From Tubiluchus corallicola (lineage: Eukaryota > Priapulida > Priapulimorpha > Priapulimorphida > Tubiluchidae): a stretch of DNA of 50,343 nucleotides. The stretch lies in NCBI GenBank assembly GCA_030141605.1, contig JAQGDQ010000340.1, positions 205,149 through 255,491 of the forward strand, written 5' to 3'. The translations under genes were made by a program, and so were the position numbers. The notes beneath the pieces are model-generated. The model had not been told where the DNA came from and searched no databases. It was given only the letters and a program-made list of their open reading frames with translations. Below are positions 12,761 through 24,189 of this stretch, piece after piece. Every line of letters starts with the position of its first letter. The stretch's first letter is position 1.

Positions 12761-13021
12761 TTAATCATCAGCATTATCAACACGATTTGATCTCTTTCTG
12801 CAACAGCATAAAAATCTACTTAAAAACCCTCTAGTAGGTCTAACACTCTCAGCTCTAGAAGCAATATCTTCCTGGACTGAACGCACATGCCCAGAAACAT
12901 GTGTCTCAGTAGATGACATTCTTCGAAAGTATATTCTGTCTTGTCCAAAGTCACCACTTCCTCGAAGTTCACTGCTTCTGCGATGAACAACTCCTCTCCC
13001 TTGGTTGTCGGTTTGAGACAT
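12761..13021 (-). CDS. Hypothetical 86-residue protein with Cys-Arg/Lys C-terminal cluster
   Basis: The ATG at 13021 has an in-frame TGA eight codons upstream and the frame ends at TAA 12761. The sequence is polar and Arg/Ser-rich. Near residues 66-77 it has FLSRFLCCCRKRS, a hydrophobic and triple-Cys stretch next to basic residues, as in S-acylated peripheral membrane proteins. A second frame on the same strand (to 12820) is also open for about 90 codons, which weakens the case. I recognise no family. It could be a single-exon gene, part of an unspliced exon, or chance. Confidence 0.25.
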   Translation of the reverse strand: MSQTDNQGRGVVHRRSSELRGSGDFGQDRIYFRRMSSTETHVSGHVRSVQEDIASRAESVRPTRGFLSRFLCCCRKRSNRVDNADD

Positions 13022-13099
13022 ATTCTTACACCGTACTGTTCACTCGACTGTATACGCCTGGAGCTGATGCGTTTTTTGTAAAACATTTTCAACTACTGT

Positions 13100-14337
13100 A
13101 AGGTCAGTGAAGCACATACAGTACACTTCGTGTTCGAAACTATTGCTGTCCTTGCTACATAGTCTCGTCATGTTAACGTACTTTCCACGTTTTTATTATA
13201 ATCCACTTTGCACGTAACACTTTCTTTTCTCTTAAACGTTTTAATCTGTCTAATGGCGAAATATGTAACAGTAATATTTCTTGAAGCATATAGTTGAACA
13301 AGCAGTCACTGTTGTGCTTTGCAACCACAAGCCTAATTTGAAAAACTCCACATATGAAAAAATTCAGTAACCCGTTTATACAGTAATGTATGTGAGTATA
13401 TTTATACAGTCCGTGACTCTTTCAGTTTCCTTGCAATGCATTGGATTTCCTTCCAATAAATGTTAACATTTCATGTTTCAATAAGTGTTGCTTTCGAGTG
13501 TTCTCCAAACGAATTTTCTACCCCAAATGAATCTTTTTCAATGTTCTTTTTTCCTTGTCTACCTTTTGTTACTATATCTTCTACTTGTCAGTCCACAGTT
13601 TTACTGATATGATAAACAAGAGTCTCAAAATCCTGCGAAAATGCTAAAAGCGTTCTACCTTTAGAAGGAATTAACAGAAACGTTCCCAAAAATGAATTAG
13701 TCGGTAATTATAATTGACAATGTTTTGATAATGTTTTAGTTGATTTCTTTGTTCTACAATTGTTCTTTTTGTCAATTTACGCAAAGTGTTACCTAAATGT
13801 TGTTCCGAACGAAACTATTACAATAAAAAGAACGTTTTAGGAGGAAATTTTCGAAAAGTTTACAGCCGTTTGTTTCAACCGAAAACTGGGAGGAATAGAT
13901 CTTTTGATTGCTCATCTGCAGATAACTCTGTAAGGCGGTTTATTTCGCGGTGTTGTACTCTTTGTTCTTGTAATACAAAACCTCGCCATTTTGCAATGTG
14001 AGGCTTACTAAATTTTTGCAAATTTTGGATTCCTTGGCAACTGTAAACGCGTATAGATCTGCTGCTTATTACCGCCATTTCGGCAGCAGTAGACAAAGAC
14101 AGGGTAGAAAGTTCGAGAATAGTAACCGTCATTTCAGGTGCAGCGCCAGTGTGTTGATTCGATTGTGTTAATTTGACTTTATCCTCATATGATACTCTCG
14201 TGTAATTGAATATTATTGTAGCAAAACTTTGTTACTGTATTTGTATAATTTCAATAATTCGTTTTCATAATTTTTGTGTTAGCATATCCAAGATCCTTGG
14301 AATAGCATATCTGATGTTAGGATCCTATTTCATATGG
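13100..14337. other. Non-coding or unrecognised stretch
   Basis: An 85-codon minus-strand frame at 13875-14132 and a 71-codon plus-strand frame at 13786-14001 overlap each other. Neither shows a domain or paired splice sites. The segment GCGCCAGTGTGTTGATTCGATT near 14143 recurs near 14798, bracketing the following tandem repeat. Confidence 0.35.
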
Positions 14338-14590
14338 CAACTTGATACCTCTTAATTTTTATTAGTGTAACAATTTTGTGACAACTTGATGCTTCTTGAT
14401 TTTTATTAGTGTAACAATTTTGTAACAACTTGATGCTTATTAAATTTTATTAGCGTAACAATTTTGTGACAACTTGATGCTTCGTGATTTTTAATAGTGT
14501 AACAATTTTGTGACAACTTGATGCTTCTTGATTCTTATTGGTTTAACAATTTTGTGCCTTCTTGGTACTTCTTAATTCTTATTAATTTAG
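14338..14590 (+). repeat. 44-bp tandem repeat, about six copies
   Basis: Units contain ACTTGATGCTTCTTGA, TTTTTATTAGTGTAACAATT and TTGTGACA. Copies diverge progressively to the right. They are flanked on both sides by the direct repeat near 14143 and 14798. Confidence 0.85.
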
Positions 14591-14825
14591 CAATTTTAAA
14601 ATGTGGAATTGAATTGTTCTACAGTTGGTATTTGTTTTCGGTATTTTGCAGTTCCTGTTTACATTGCAGATACTTGACACGTGGTACCTTTTGTATCTTA
14701 TATTACTACACGTTTACATTCTACGCTGGGCATCCTAGGTCTGTAACATGCACAATGGACATGATGGACAAGTGATTGACATGATTGACAGGTGATTGCG
14801 CCAGTGTATTGATTCGATTTTGTCC

Positions 14826-16630
14826 CTTTTTACAACTCGTCACTGTAGCTAATTTTGTGTTACGCATTTGGCGCTCCATAGTTTCGTCCATTTTGTCCAG
14901 CTTTTGAATTTAGTAAATTGCAATTTTTGTGATATTTTAATCAGTTTTACGTATTGTAGCAGAAAGCAAGAACTATGTAGAATGTTCGCTCAGTATTGAT
15001 CGTCAGGGGGCGGATTTAGTAGTGTTTGTCATTTCACGCACTTTCAACATGTAGCATTTAAATGGTTTTGTTGTTGCTGTTGTTTTATGGCATGGTGTGG
15101 GTGGTGTGAAGTGGATTGTGTGAGATGTTTTTTTTAAATATTGTGACGTCACAATAAAGCACGATTGCAGAAGCATTGCTGAATGAGTTAAAAGAAGGGC
15201 ATCATCTGAAACATAGCATTACTAAAATTTGTACATTTTACAAATACGTGCAAATCCCTAGTAACCCAATACTCAATACTTCGCATTTAGGCATTAGTTT
15301 GCTTATGCAATGTACTCAATACTTCGCATTTAGTCATTAATCAACAACACTAACAGCAATGACAACAGCCACAGCAGCAGCAATAGCAACATAATTAGCA
15401 GCAGCAACAACAGTAACAGCGACAGCCGCAACAACAACATCAATAGAAGTAGCAGCCGCAACAACACTAACAGCAATGACAACAGCCACAAAAGCAGCAT
15501 CAGCAGCAATAGCAACATCAGTAGCAGCAGCAATAACAGCAACAGCTGTGGCAGCAGCAGCGACAGTAACAGCGACGTCCGCAACAACAACAACAGCAGC
15601 AGAAGCAGCTAGTGGAAACACAGACTAAAGTTGCAGTCTGAGAGTCAAAACATTGTAACCTTGTGGTAGGCTTTGCACAGGGAAGCTCCGCCCACATGTG
15701 TAACTCAAATTCAAAGAGTTAATAACTACAGTTGTTCCTTTTATAAAACAGCAGTAGTACAGCTTTCAGCGAAACTTGAACTCATTTAAAGAAAAACAGA
15801 ATGATCTTTCATATCCTATCCCGTTTTGAATTACGACAAATAGCAGACATTTTAACACGTATAATAATGCTAAAGTGTTTCTGATAATTAAAATGGGTTT
15901 AAAACGTAATTAACAGTGGGTGATGACATCACAACCTTGCACGACCTTTCGAACGTGTGCTCTACGTCACAACCGAACAACTATCAACTGAGAGGTACAG
16001 CACCAATTTTTGTGCAACGGGTTTTCGAAATTCCGGCGCTAATGCCCGTCTAACTATTTAAACGTATTTAACACGTGGCTGTACGAACGTGAAATGGTTT
16101 CTGTGGTAATAATTCTTTCATGTAAGTCATTGTTGAAAAAAATGTACGCTAATTTTCAATAGTTTGTAGAGTAGGTTGTTTTGAGATATAGTTTCAGATT
16201 AGGTGAGATTTTCTTCATTTTTCAGAACGCTCTGTTTTAACCCTAACTGCCTGGAAATCATATTTCTTCTGCGCCACTGGCAATTTTCAAACGCACTGGT
16301 TCGAAACCGAATGCTACAAACTTGCGAAATAAATTGAAGTTTCGCGACAAGAAACGATTTTGCAATCCTGATTCTCTGTTTCAACTAAATGTGTCCATTC
16401 TTGCTGCTTAAAAATTTATTAAACTGGAAATGTGAGGGTGTTTCGATGAGTAATTTCGATTAAGCAGGAAAGTTCACACAGTTTTAGCCGAGTTACTGCA
16501 ACCTAAGATTTCCAGCATTGCGTAACTTGCACAGAAGTTGACAAGACACTTACGCCCATCACGCCAGTTACCCAGAACAAAATTCTCAACTAATATATCA
16601 TGTAAGGTATGACCATCGCACAAATATAAT
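14826..16630. other. Non-coding stretch with (CAACAG)n array
   Basis: An imperfect CAACAG/CAGCAA array of about 260 bp occupies 15345-15605 and contains an internal duplication of ACTAACAGCAATGACAACAG. Just upstream, AATACTTCGCATTTAG is repeated at about 15274 and 15318. No exon is recognised in the rest. Confidence 0.6.
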
Positions 16631-16634
16631 TTAC

Positions 16635-17195
16635 TTGTCTGTTAAAACTCTTAATGTGAAAGAAATATATGACATGTATCGTCTTCATTTCATGTATCAG
16701 TATCATAATTCACTACTTCCACCAGCTTTTCAGTCATACTTTAGTCCAGTTTCAAATCAACATGATCATTACACAAGATATTCAGTCGAATACTATGTAC
16801 TCCCTCTTCCAAAAACAAATATAACGAAACAGTCATCAATATATAATGCTATTAAAATATGGTCATCAATTCCGCGTGAAATGAAAACTCTTAATCTTTA
16901 TCAATTTAAAAAAGCATCAAAAAATTACTTACTACAACGGTAGAATCAACTCCCAATTTTACTCATCCTGATCTTAAGTTACTAACAAAACTTATTTTGT
17001 TCTAATGTACGTTATAACTGATGAAAATACTACGTAATGTTAATTGTCAATTGTTTCACTTATCTATAGGAGGACTCCAAAGCTCAATGCTCCTTCTTCC
17101 TCGTCACAGTAACTCGCATAGTTTATTTACTTTTTTTCAATATAATATCACTTTGTATATATGTTTGTGCTGCTGTGGAATAAATTCATGATTCA
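16635..17195 (+). mobile_element. Non-LTR retrotransposon 3' fragment (reverse transcriptase ORF end)
   Basis: A 102-codon frame to 16943 reads VKEIYDMYRLHFMYQYHNSL, then PPAFQSYF, HDHYTR, IKIWSSIPREMK and FKKASKNYLL. This is the characteristic C-terminal tail after the reverse transcriptase domain in CR1/L2-type LINE ORF2 proteins. A 3' untranslated segment follows and ends near TGTGGAATAAATTCATGA. The element is 5'-truncated, as usual for dead LINE copies. Confidence 0.75.
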
Positions 17196-18299
17196 ACAGT
17201 GACGACGCGCAGCTAAATGACCGGAGAACAAATTCCTTGTGGTATTCGTCTGGAAAATGGAGCACATTGTTTTCTATGGCGCATTTTACGGTGAGCACGC
17301 GCGACAGAATCTCTCGTGAGGAATTCTGCTGCCAGCTAGACGTTATGCGTCCTCCTCGTGAGGAATTTTCGGCCACATGGTAGAAATACGTGTTCCATTT
17401 TCGTGAGGAATCTTCGCGAAATTCAGTCTTTAATTTAACTACTCAATTACTTCTTTGTTATTTAACGAACAACAGGTAACATATTTCAACACAGAATTTT
17501 ACAAAAAAAACATTCTGCTCTCACATGACCATGACAAACATTATTAATTTTACTTTGTATATGATAAACACGGCAAGTATAAGTTAATATAGACATGGTT
17601 TTACGATATAAAACTAGCAAAGTAGCTGCAGCTAATTCGACGCGCAGAAAAAACCGAGCGATTCCACTGTGAAATGAACCTTCTTGCTGCACGAAATTTC
17701 AAAAAAAAAAAATTCGGATTTTCTGTCAGATTCGGATTCCGCGCGTCATTTTTTCCTGCGTCCTCACTGTGAAATGGGCCTTAGTGGCTGCCACGCTCTA
17801 ATCTTTTCATCCTCGTACAGGATGCTCCAAAAGAAACAACAGGGCTCTAAAAAGTTCTATCAGCATGCTAATATTACGTGATACAACGGTGCCTTTTTAA
17901 GAGATTATAACGGGGGGGATTTTATCCGAAGACACAGCAAGCAGTTGGGTGGTGAAAGGTGTGTAAGCTCGTCCAACAGAGGTCCGCCGACAGATGTCAC
18001 TGCATTTGAGAACATTTTGAAGCATCTAAAAGATCTAAACGCACTTTAAGGCAGCTTTTTGTGTTCTGGAACAACTAAGTTTGGCTTAAGCAAATTTTTA
18101 CCATGTTTTTTTAGATCTTGAATCACTACTTAAAACAATTTTTATCATTTAATTCAATTCGCATTTCTTGCTACTTAACAATATAATTTCGAAATTTGTT
18201 GTCTAATGGTAAAATATTCTTATACCACGCCAATGTTAATATTAATAATTACTGTGATTTACCTGAAAGTAAAAACATTGAAAAATAAACACAGACATT
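17196..18299. other. Non-coding stretch, no gene seen
   Basis: Contains three TCGTGAGGAAT motifs at roughly 43-bp spacing (17314-17411) and two CACTGTGAAATG-type blocks near 17665 and 17766. These suggest an old transposon remnant. Short open frames show no domain. Confidence 0.4.
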
Positions 18300-18345
18300 G
18301 GGTGGGTAAGGGGGACCTGCAGGGGGTATGAGGGGTTGCAGGGGC
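18300..18345 (+). other. G-rich tract with quadruplex-forming pattern
   Basis: Six G-runs of three to five bases occur within about 46 bp (GGGTGGGTAAGGGGG, then AGGGGG, AGGGG, AGGGG) in otherwise AT-rich DNA. Four closely spaced runs fit the intramolecular G-quadruplex pattern. No adjacent gene is identified. Confidence 0.6.
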
Positions 18346-18445
18346 GGACCTGTATACATGTCCTAGAGGGCGATCAAGCACTTAAAATAAAGTTGTACAG
18401 CCTGTCATTGATTAAGGTAGGACTAAGACAAGGCAAGATAAGAGA

Positions 18446-18600
18446 AAGTTAAATATTCGGGTAGATTTTTCTCTCTCCAATATAAACGTCGTATTTACCG
18501 TAAGAACGTATTTCCGAGTCTTTCTCAGTTCTCACGGTAAATACGACGTTTATTTTGGACGTGAAACAAACAAAGAGAAATTTACACGAATATTTAACTT
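18446..18600. repeat. 155-bp imperfect palindrome
   Basis: The segment starts AAGTTAAATATTCG and ends CGAATATTTAACTT. The inner arms contain ATAAACGTCGTATTTACCGT and its reverse complement, with one mismatch in the inner 26 bp. The loop is about 30 nt. It could be a foldback MITE or a hairpin RNA precursor. Confidence 0.8.
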
Positions 18601-18649
18601 CAGAGGTAACTAATTAGAAGTAAAAAAATCTTTATATATATAATATATC

Positions 18650-19127
18650 ATACTATAATACATAATATATATAATATAAAGTAATATAATTTAATATAAT
18701 ATAATGTGATATAATATAATATAATATAATGTAATGTAATGTAATGTAATGTAATGTAATGTAATGTAATGTAATGTAATGTAGTGTAGTGTAGTGTAGT
18801 GTAGTGTAGTGTAGTGTAGTGTAGTGTAGTGTAGTGTAGTGTAGTGTAGTGTAGTGTAGTGTAGTGTAATGTAATGTGAGTGATACATATATATATATAT
18901 GTATGTATGTATGTATATATTTGTACCAAAAGTACGAATAAAATTATATATGTATATGTAATGTAATGTAATGTGATACATATATATATATATATACATA
19001 TATATATTATATATATATATATTAATAATACTAATACTAATACATACTAATACATAATATTATGTACATACATACATAATACTAATACATAATACTAATG
19101 TAATGTAATGTAATGTGATACATATAC

Positions 19128-19180
<53 letters not shown>

Positions 19181-19243
19181 GTATGACATTACATTACATT
19201 ACATTACATATACATATATCATTTTATTCGTACTTTTGGTACA
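18650..19243. repeat. Pentanucleotide arrays with inverted flanking copies
   Basis: (TAATG)n over about 18726-18783 changes abruptly to (TAGTG)n over 18783-18868, then back to TAATG. A segment TTTGTACCAAAAGTACGAAT (18921-18940) followed by a TGTAATG tail reappears in inverted orientation at 19187-19243, with AT dinucleotide DNA between. The two copies look like the 3' ends of one retroelement family facing each other. Confidence 0.85.
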
Positions 19244-19825
19244 ATCACGTCAAATAAACAAACAGATCAACAAGCAAAATCACATTAATTAACAAGATTA
19301 GTAAGCAATGTGAATATATACAATTACATGATAGTAAGATACATTAATACGGCGTACAACTCATTCCTGTGAAACATCAAAACAATTACGATCTAGAGCC
19401 CATATAACTTCTTTAATGAAATTTACAGTCCGTATTTGTTCATCGCTAGCATTACTTCTTACATCTAATGTACAAGAAAAAACTTTAGAAAGAAAATTTT
19501 AATTTGTGTAAAAAGTTTTGTACTCGTTAAAAATAGATAACAAATTATAACCCATTATAGAAGAGGCATGAAATCGAGAATTATGTGCAAAGAAAATGTG
19601 ATTTTCACTATATAAGCAACTATGGTAAAATTTAACAAATCATTTTTGTAGTTTCTTAAGTGAGTGAACAATATCACATATAAAAGGAAGCCAGTGTCTG
19701 TGTGATTTAAATAGCAAATTCCAGAGTTTAGTATAAAGATTGGTTTATCAAGTAGGCATAGTTTATTATCTTCAGGGGTGGCGTTAGTTCTTTGGCTTGT
19801 GTTAAATTTTAACGTTCGGGCCCTG
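19244..19825 (-). mobile_element. Possible degraded retroelement, reverse orientation
   Basis: Reading the minus strand, two adjoining open stretches (near 19555-19839 and 19370-19495) in AT-rich DNA lead into the tail described at 19187-19243. The frames are broken by stops and no reverse transcriptase motif is visible, so the call rests on position and tail structure only. Confidence 0.25.
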
Positions 19826-20529
19826 CTAATTAGCGTCAAGTAGCATTGGTGAGTTTAAAAGCGTCACATTGTATCAAGGAGCGTCAAGGATAAGCGTCCA
19901 GAGCGTCAAGAAGCATCAAGGCTAAGTTTTAAGCAAAGACAATGACGAAAAGGCATCAAAGCATTAGCATTTACTGCATAATTCTCTCAGAAATAATAGG
20001 ACACAAACTCTTCATGTTATTAAGCTTTTTGCTGCTTCTTTACGGAGGAGCAGCAAATGCACTTTATAGATCACTGTACGCGTTAAATTATAGTAATATT
20101 GCAAATTTATTTGATGGAGATTAATATCAATTGGAAATTTCATTTACGGCTGTATGCATAGATTTGTGAATTAAATAGTGTAGCTTTGTTAGCGGACACA
20201 TAACCGCATCATTGTCATTATCATATAGGTAAAATATTTGTTTATCACATGTGTACAAATGCTTAGTAAATAGTTTTTTTCGCTTCATGGAGTTTACAAC
20301 TAAATTTTGTATATCTGTGTATATCCCTTGTGCAGCTATGTTGAGTCAAATTGTTAGTATAATCTGGAAATCATTACCCGAGCTCTGCCCGCTGATAAAA
20401 CCATCGGGTATGCGTCGAGTTTGTAATTCTCATGTTGGAAATTTGATTTTCAGAAATAAAATATCTATCTATCTACCTACGTTTCCTTGATCCTGCTTGA
20501 CGTCTTTGACGCTGCTTGACGCTAATTAG
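19826..20529. mobile_element. Inverted-repeat element with subterminal GCGTCAAG motifs
   Basis: CTAATTAGCGTCAAGTAGC at 19826 is matched in inverted orientation at 20511-20529 with one mismatch. Inside the left end GCGTCAAG-like octamers recur at about 19872-19911. The right end carries the complementary CTTGACGC series. Clustered subterminal motifs of opposite orientation at both ends are typical of cut-and-paste transposons. The interior has no convincing transposase. Confidence 0.45.
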
Positions 20530-21061
20530 TAGAACTTTTGCCGTCAAAGCCGACTATAAAAACTATTAATTACTATAATTTCCGAAAAATAAGTTTACTT
20601 ACCTGTGAAAATAATGGTAAGAACACGACGAGTCAAAGTATCTAATCTAGATTATTTTCTCACAAATAGTTTAAAAAAGTTTCCAAAATGTTTCCTTGAT
20701 TGACAATACGTGCAGGAATTCACAATGCGGTGTTGTGCTAATTAAGAAGCAATAAGTGTCTAATTTGCGTTTTCCCAAAAGGTTTGGAAGAATCGAAATT
20801 TCCCACCGACGCACTTACATCCCACAGCAAGCTATATGCGTGCTTACAGGTACGTATATGAACGTGGCTTCAAACGTGCGTGAACAGGTAAACTTTTGGC
20901 TTCCAAGCGGCACGACGCAACAATAAGCTCAGGGGAACTCTAAGATTGGCTTCAACTAATACAAGGTGTTATTTTGATGCATGAAGCCATGTCAGTGTTG
21001 ACGAGTGTCTCAGTCTAGACATGACATGACAGGTTTTAAAGGCTTATGTTTACCAGCTACA
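20530..21061. other. Non-coding stretch, no gene seen
   Basis: AT-rich sequence without exon-like frames, minisatellite structure or recognisable element ends. Confidence 0.4.
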
Positions 21062-21518
21062 ATAAACAAACATGGAAACAACAACAACATCAACAAACAA
21101 CAACAACAATAATAGAAGTGGCAAGTGCAAAGGTATTGACAACGACAATAACAAGAACAACATCATCGTCAACAACAACAACAACAATAGCAACACCAGC
21201 AGTAACAGCAACAACAACGACAACAATAACAGCATCATCATCGTCAACAACAACAACTACAACAACAATAACAAGGGAAACGATAAGCGTTTCTTAAACG
21301 ACAATAACAATAGCAACAGAAACAGAAACACTTATATCCATGAAGACGACGACGACGACGACAACGATGACTACAACAACAACAAGGGAAATGATAAGCG
21401 TTACTTAAACGACAATAGCAATAGCAACAGAAACAGAAACACTTATATCCATGAAGACGACGACGACGACGACAACGATGACTACAACAACAACAACAAC
21501 CACAGCAGCAACAGCAGC

Positions 21519-21549
<31 letters not shown>

Positions 21550-21552
21550 GAA
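21062..21552 (+). repeat. (CAA/GAC)n array with in-frame duplication
   Basis: CAA-type repeats surround two copies of a unit of about 111 bp (about 21262-21372 and 21379-21490). Each contains AAGGGAAACGATAAGCG, CACTTATATCCATGAAGACG and a GAC run. One frame is open for 179 codons (Asn-rich with two GNDKR...YIHEDDDDDD modules). Copy differences include one silent and two replacement changes. It is most likely a microsatellite rather than a gene. Confidence 0.8.
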
Positions 21553-22074
21553 ATTACATCGTTTTCCACAATTACTTAATAGTCATACAATTCTGCAACG
21601 CTAAGTGTTAAAAAAACTCCCAAACTGCTTATCAGGAATAAAAACTGTCTGTTTTCTAGTCGGGCTGGTGCACTCACTCGGACATTATTAGACAAGAATT
21701 TTGCATTTATACGTCCAAGAATCTGATGACAGATTCCGGCATTGCGTGCACCTGGTTTTGTCAGGTACAAATTACAGGCTTCAAGTCTTTACCCGACTGC
21801 GAGAGCGAGAAAATTTCATTGCAAAAAATCAATCTTTGATTTGCAGAATTGCTTTGAATTGCAGCAAAAGGGAAGATGTCTGTGAACAATGAGTGATTAT
21901 GGATTGTAGGAGTTTGTGAACACAATACACCCCTAAAGCAAGCCAGACCATAGACGTGGCCTTGTAGGAGTATATGAACATTTGGGTATAACACACCGGC
22001 ACTGTGGCGCAGCACTCTTAAAGCAGGCCAGGCCATAGACGTAGCCTTATTGTAGCCTTGTAAGAGTATATGAA
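21553..22074. other. Non-coding stretch with a short direct duplication
   Basis: The block CCATAGACGTGGCCTTG...AGTATATGAAC occurs at about 21949 and, slightly changed, at about 22034, leading straight into the 67-bp minisatellite. No gene recognised. Confidence 0.5.
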
Positions 22075-23300
22075 CAGCCTCAGATTAACTTCAACGAAGT
22101 ATCATGAAGGAATGAATTAAATTCATGCAATGAACGAGTCACAGCCTCAGAATAACTTTAATGAAGTATCATGAAGGAATGAATTAAATTCATGCAATGA
22201 ACGAGTCACAGCCTCAGCTTAACTTTAATGAAGTATCATGCAGGAATGGATTAAATTCATGGAATGAGCGAGTCACAGCCTCAGCTTAACTTTAACGAAG
22301 TATCATGAAGGAATAGATTAAATTCATGGAACGAACGAGTCACAGCCTCAGATTAACTTTAATGAAGTATCATGAAGGAATGGATTAAATTCATAGAATG
22401 AACGAGTCACAGCCTCAGAATAACTTTAATGAAGTATCATGAAGGAATGGATTAAATTCATAGAATGAACGAGTCACAGCCTCAGAATAACTTTAATGAA
22501 GTATCATGAAGGAATGGATTAAATTCATGGAATGAACGAGTCACAGCCTCAGCTTAACTTTAATGAAGTATCATGAAGGAATGGATTAAATTCATGGAAT
22601 GAACGAATCACAGCCTCAGCTTAACTTTAATGAAGTATCATGAAGGAATGGATTAAACTCATGGAATGAACGAGTCACAGCCTCAGAATAACTTTAATGA
22701 AGTATCATGAAGGAATGGATTAAATTCAAGGAACGAACGAGTCACAGCCTCAGCTTAACTTTAATGAAGTATCATGAAGGAATGGATTAAACTCATGGAA
22801 TGAACGAGTCACAGCCTTAGATTAACTTTAATGAAGTATCATGAAGGAATAGATTAAATTCATGGAACGAACGAGTCACAGCCTCAGATTAACTTTAATG
22901 AAGTATCATGAAGGAATGGATTAAATTCATGGAATGAACGAGTCACAGCCTCAGATTAACTTTAATGAAGTATCATGAAGGAATGGATTAAATTCATGGA
23001 ATGAACGAGTCACAGCCTCAGCTTAACTTTAATGAAGTATCATGAAGGAATGGATTAAATTCATGGAATGAACGAGTCACAGCCTCAGAATAACTTTAAT
23101 GAAGTATCATGAAGGAATGGGTTAAATTCGTGGAACGAACGAGTCACAGCCTCAGCTTAACTTTAATGAAGTATCATGAAGGAATGAATTAAATTCATGG
23201 AATGAAGGAGTCACAGCCTTAGATTAACTTTAATCAAGTAACATGAAGGAATGGGTTAAATTCACGGAACGAGTCACGGTCTCACATCAACTTTGACATT
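22075..23300 (+). repeat. 67-bp minisatellite, about 18 units
   Basis: Each unit contains TCACAGCCTCAGCTTAACTT, TAATGAAGTATCATGAAGGA and a 27-bp remainder ending GAATGAACGAG. Neighbouring units differ by a few substitutions, and some variants (AGAATAAC versus AGCTTAAC) alternate. The first two units carry the perfect palindrome ATGAATTAAATTCAT; later units mostly carry ATGGATTAAATTCAT. Confidence 0.97.
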
Positions 23301-23579
23301 ATCACCATAAACACCAATCACTATTCTTATGATACTTTCAACGCATGACCGCTGCAGCAGCCAATAATTGCCATGACGTCACGCAGTAGTAATAATCGAG
23401 ATTATTATCCTAATTAATAACAAAGAAAGCATATCAACTAATAGCCCAATAATCTGCCATAAGTGATCCGAACGTTTATTGGTCACTAACGATTAATCCG
23501 AGTAATAATGTCGTTTTTATAGTACATTATGGCAATTTGCAGAACAGTTTGGGTATAGATCAGGTTAATGAAGCCAAGT

Positions 23580-24020
23580 TTAAAGTACAAGAAAACACCT
23601 TCACGAATAAAGCTTAAAAATTTCCATCTTGAAGTTTTGTATCACTCACATACTGTCTTATTGCATACAGAGCTTGTGTTAACAGCAACGTTGTATAAAA
23701 TTTGTAATTTTAAACTCCCGCGATGACCGTTAGGTACAGCCATTTTAACAGAAAGCCATTTGTTACAAGTTTAGATAACATTATTTGAGTTTTGAAAAAA
23801 TAACCAGAGCATTCGTAGCGCACACTTCAATAACTAAGCAAAGGTTTAAATTTCCTTTACATTGCCAGTAAGATCAATAATGTGTTTTTGGTGAACCAGG
23901 AGTGCACACTGGGATACAGTGATGCAGTAGTGTCTTACCAATTGGTGCGAAAATTTTAAATTATTAAGAATTTTCTTTTCCAATTACATTAGTCTGTCAA
24001 ACTGTTAAGTAATATAACTT
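23580..24020 (-). mobile_element. TTAA MITE, family 1, reverse, truncated copy
   Basis: The right terminal repeat is present as TTAAAGTACAAGAAAAC at 23580. The interior matches the reverse complement of 1749-2412 (for example CTCCCGCGATGACCGTTAGG). The other end stops matching near 24020, without a terminal repeat. Confidence 0.6.
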
Positions 24021-24189
24021 TGTTTGGAAACTTTTATGGATATATTTTAAAATTCTATTTTCTTTCTGTTTTAAGTCGTTTTTACAAAAAAATAAACGTT
24101 TCTACTTCACACCATCAGTCACATTCGGGTCAATTTCCTCCTAATCTGCACATTTCTCCTGCTTGGGAGCTCATGTAGGGTTCAAAATA

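Noticed and set aside
22075-23300. Possible CRISPR array (also 5740-7190, 24190-24685 and 48755-49590)
   Set aside because: Units are contiguous diverged tandem repeats without unique spacers, in a eukaryotic genome.
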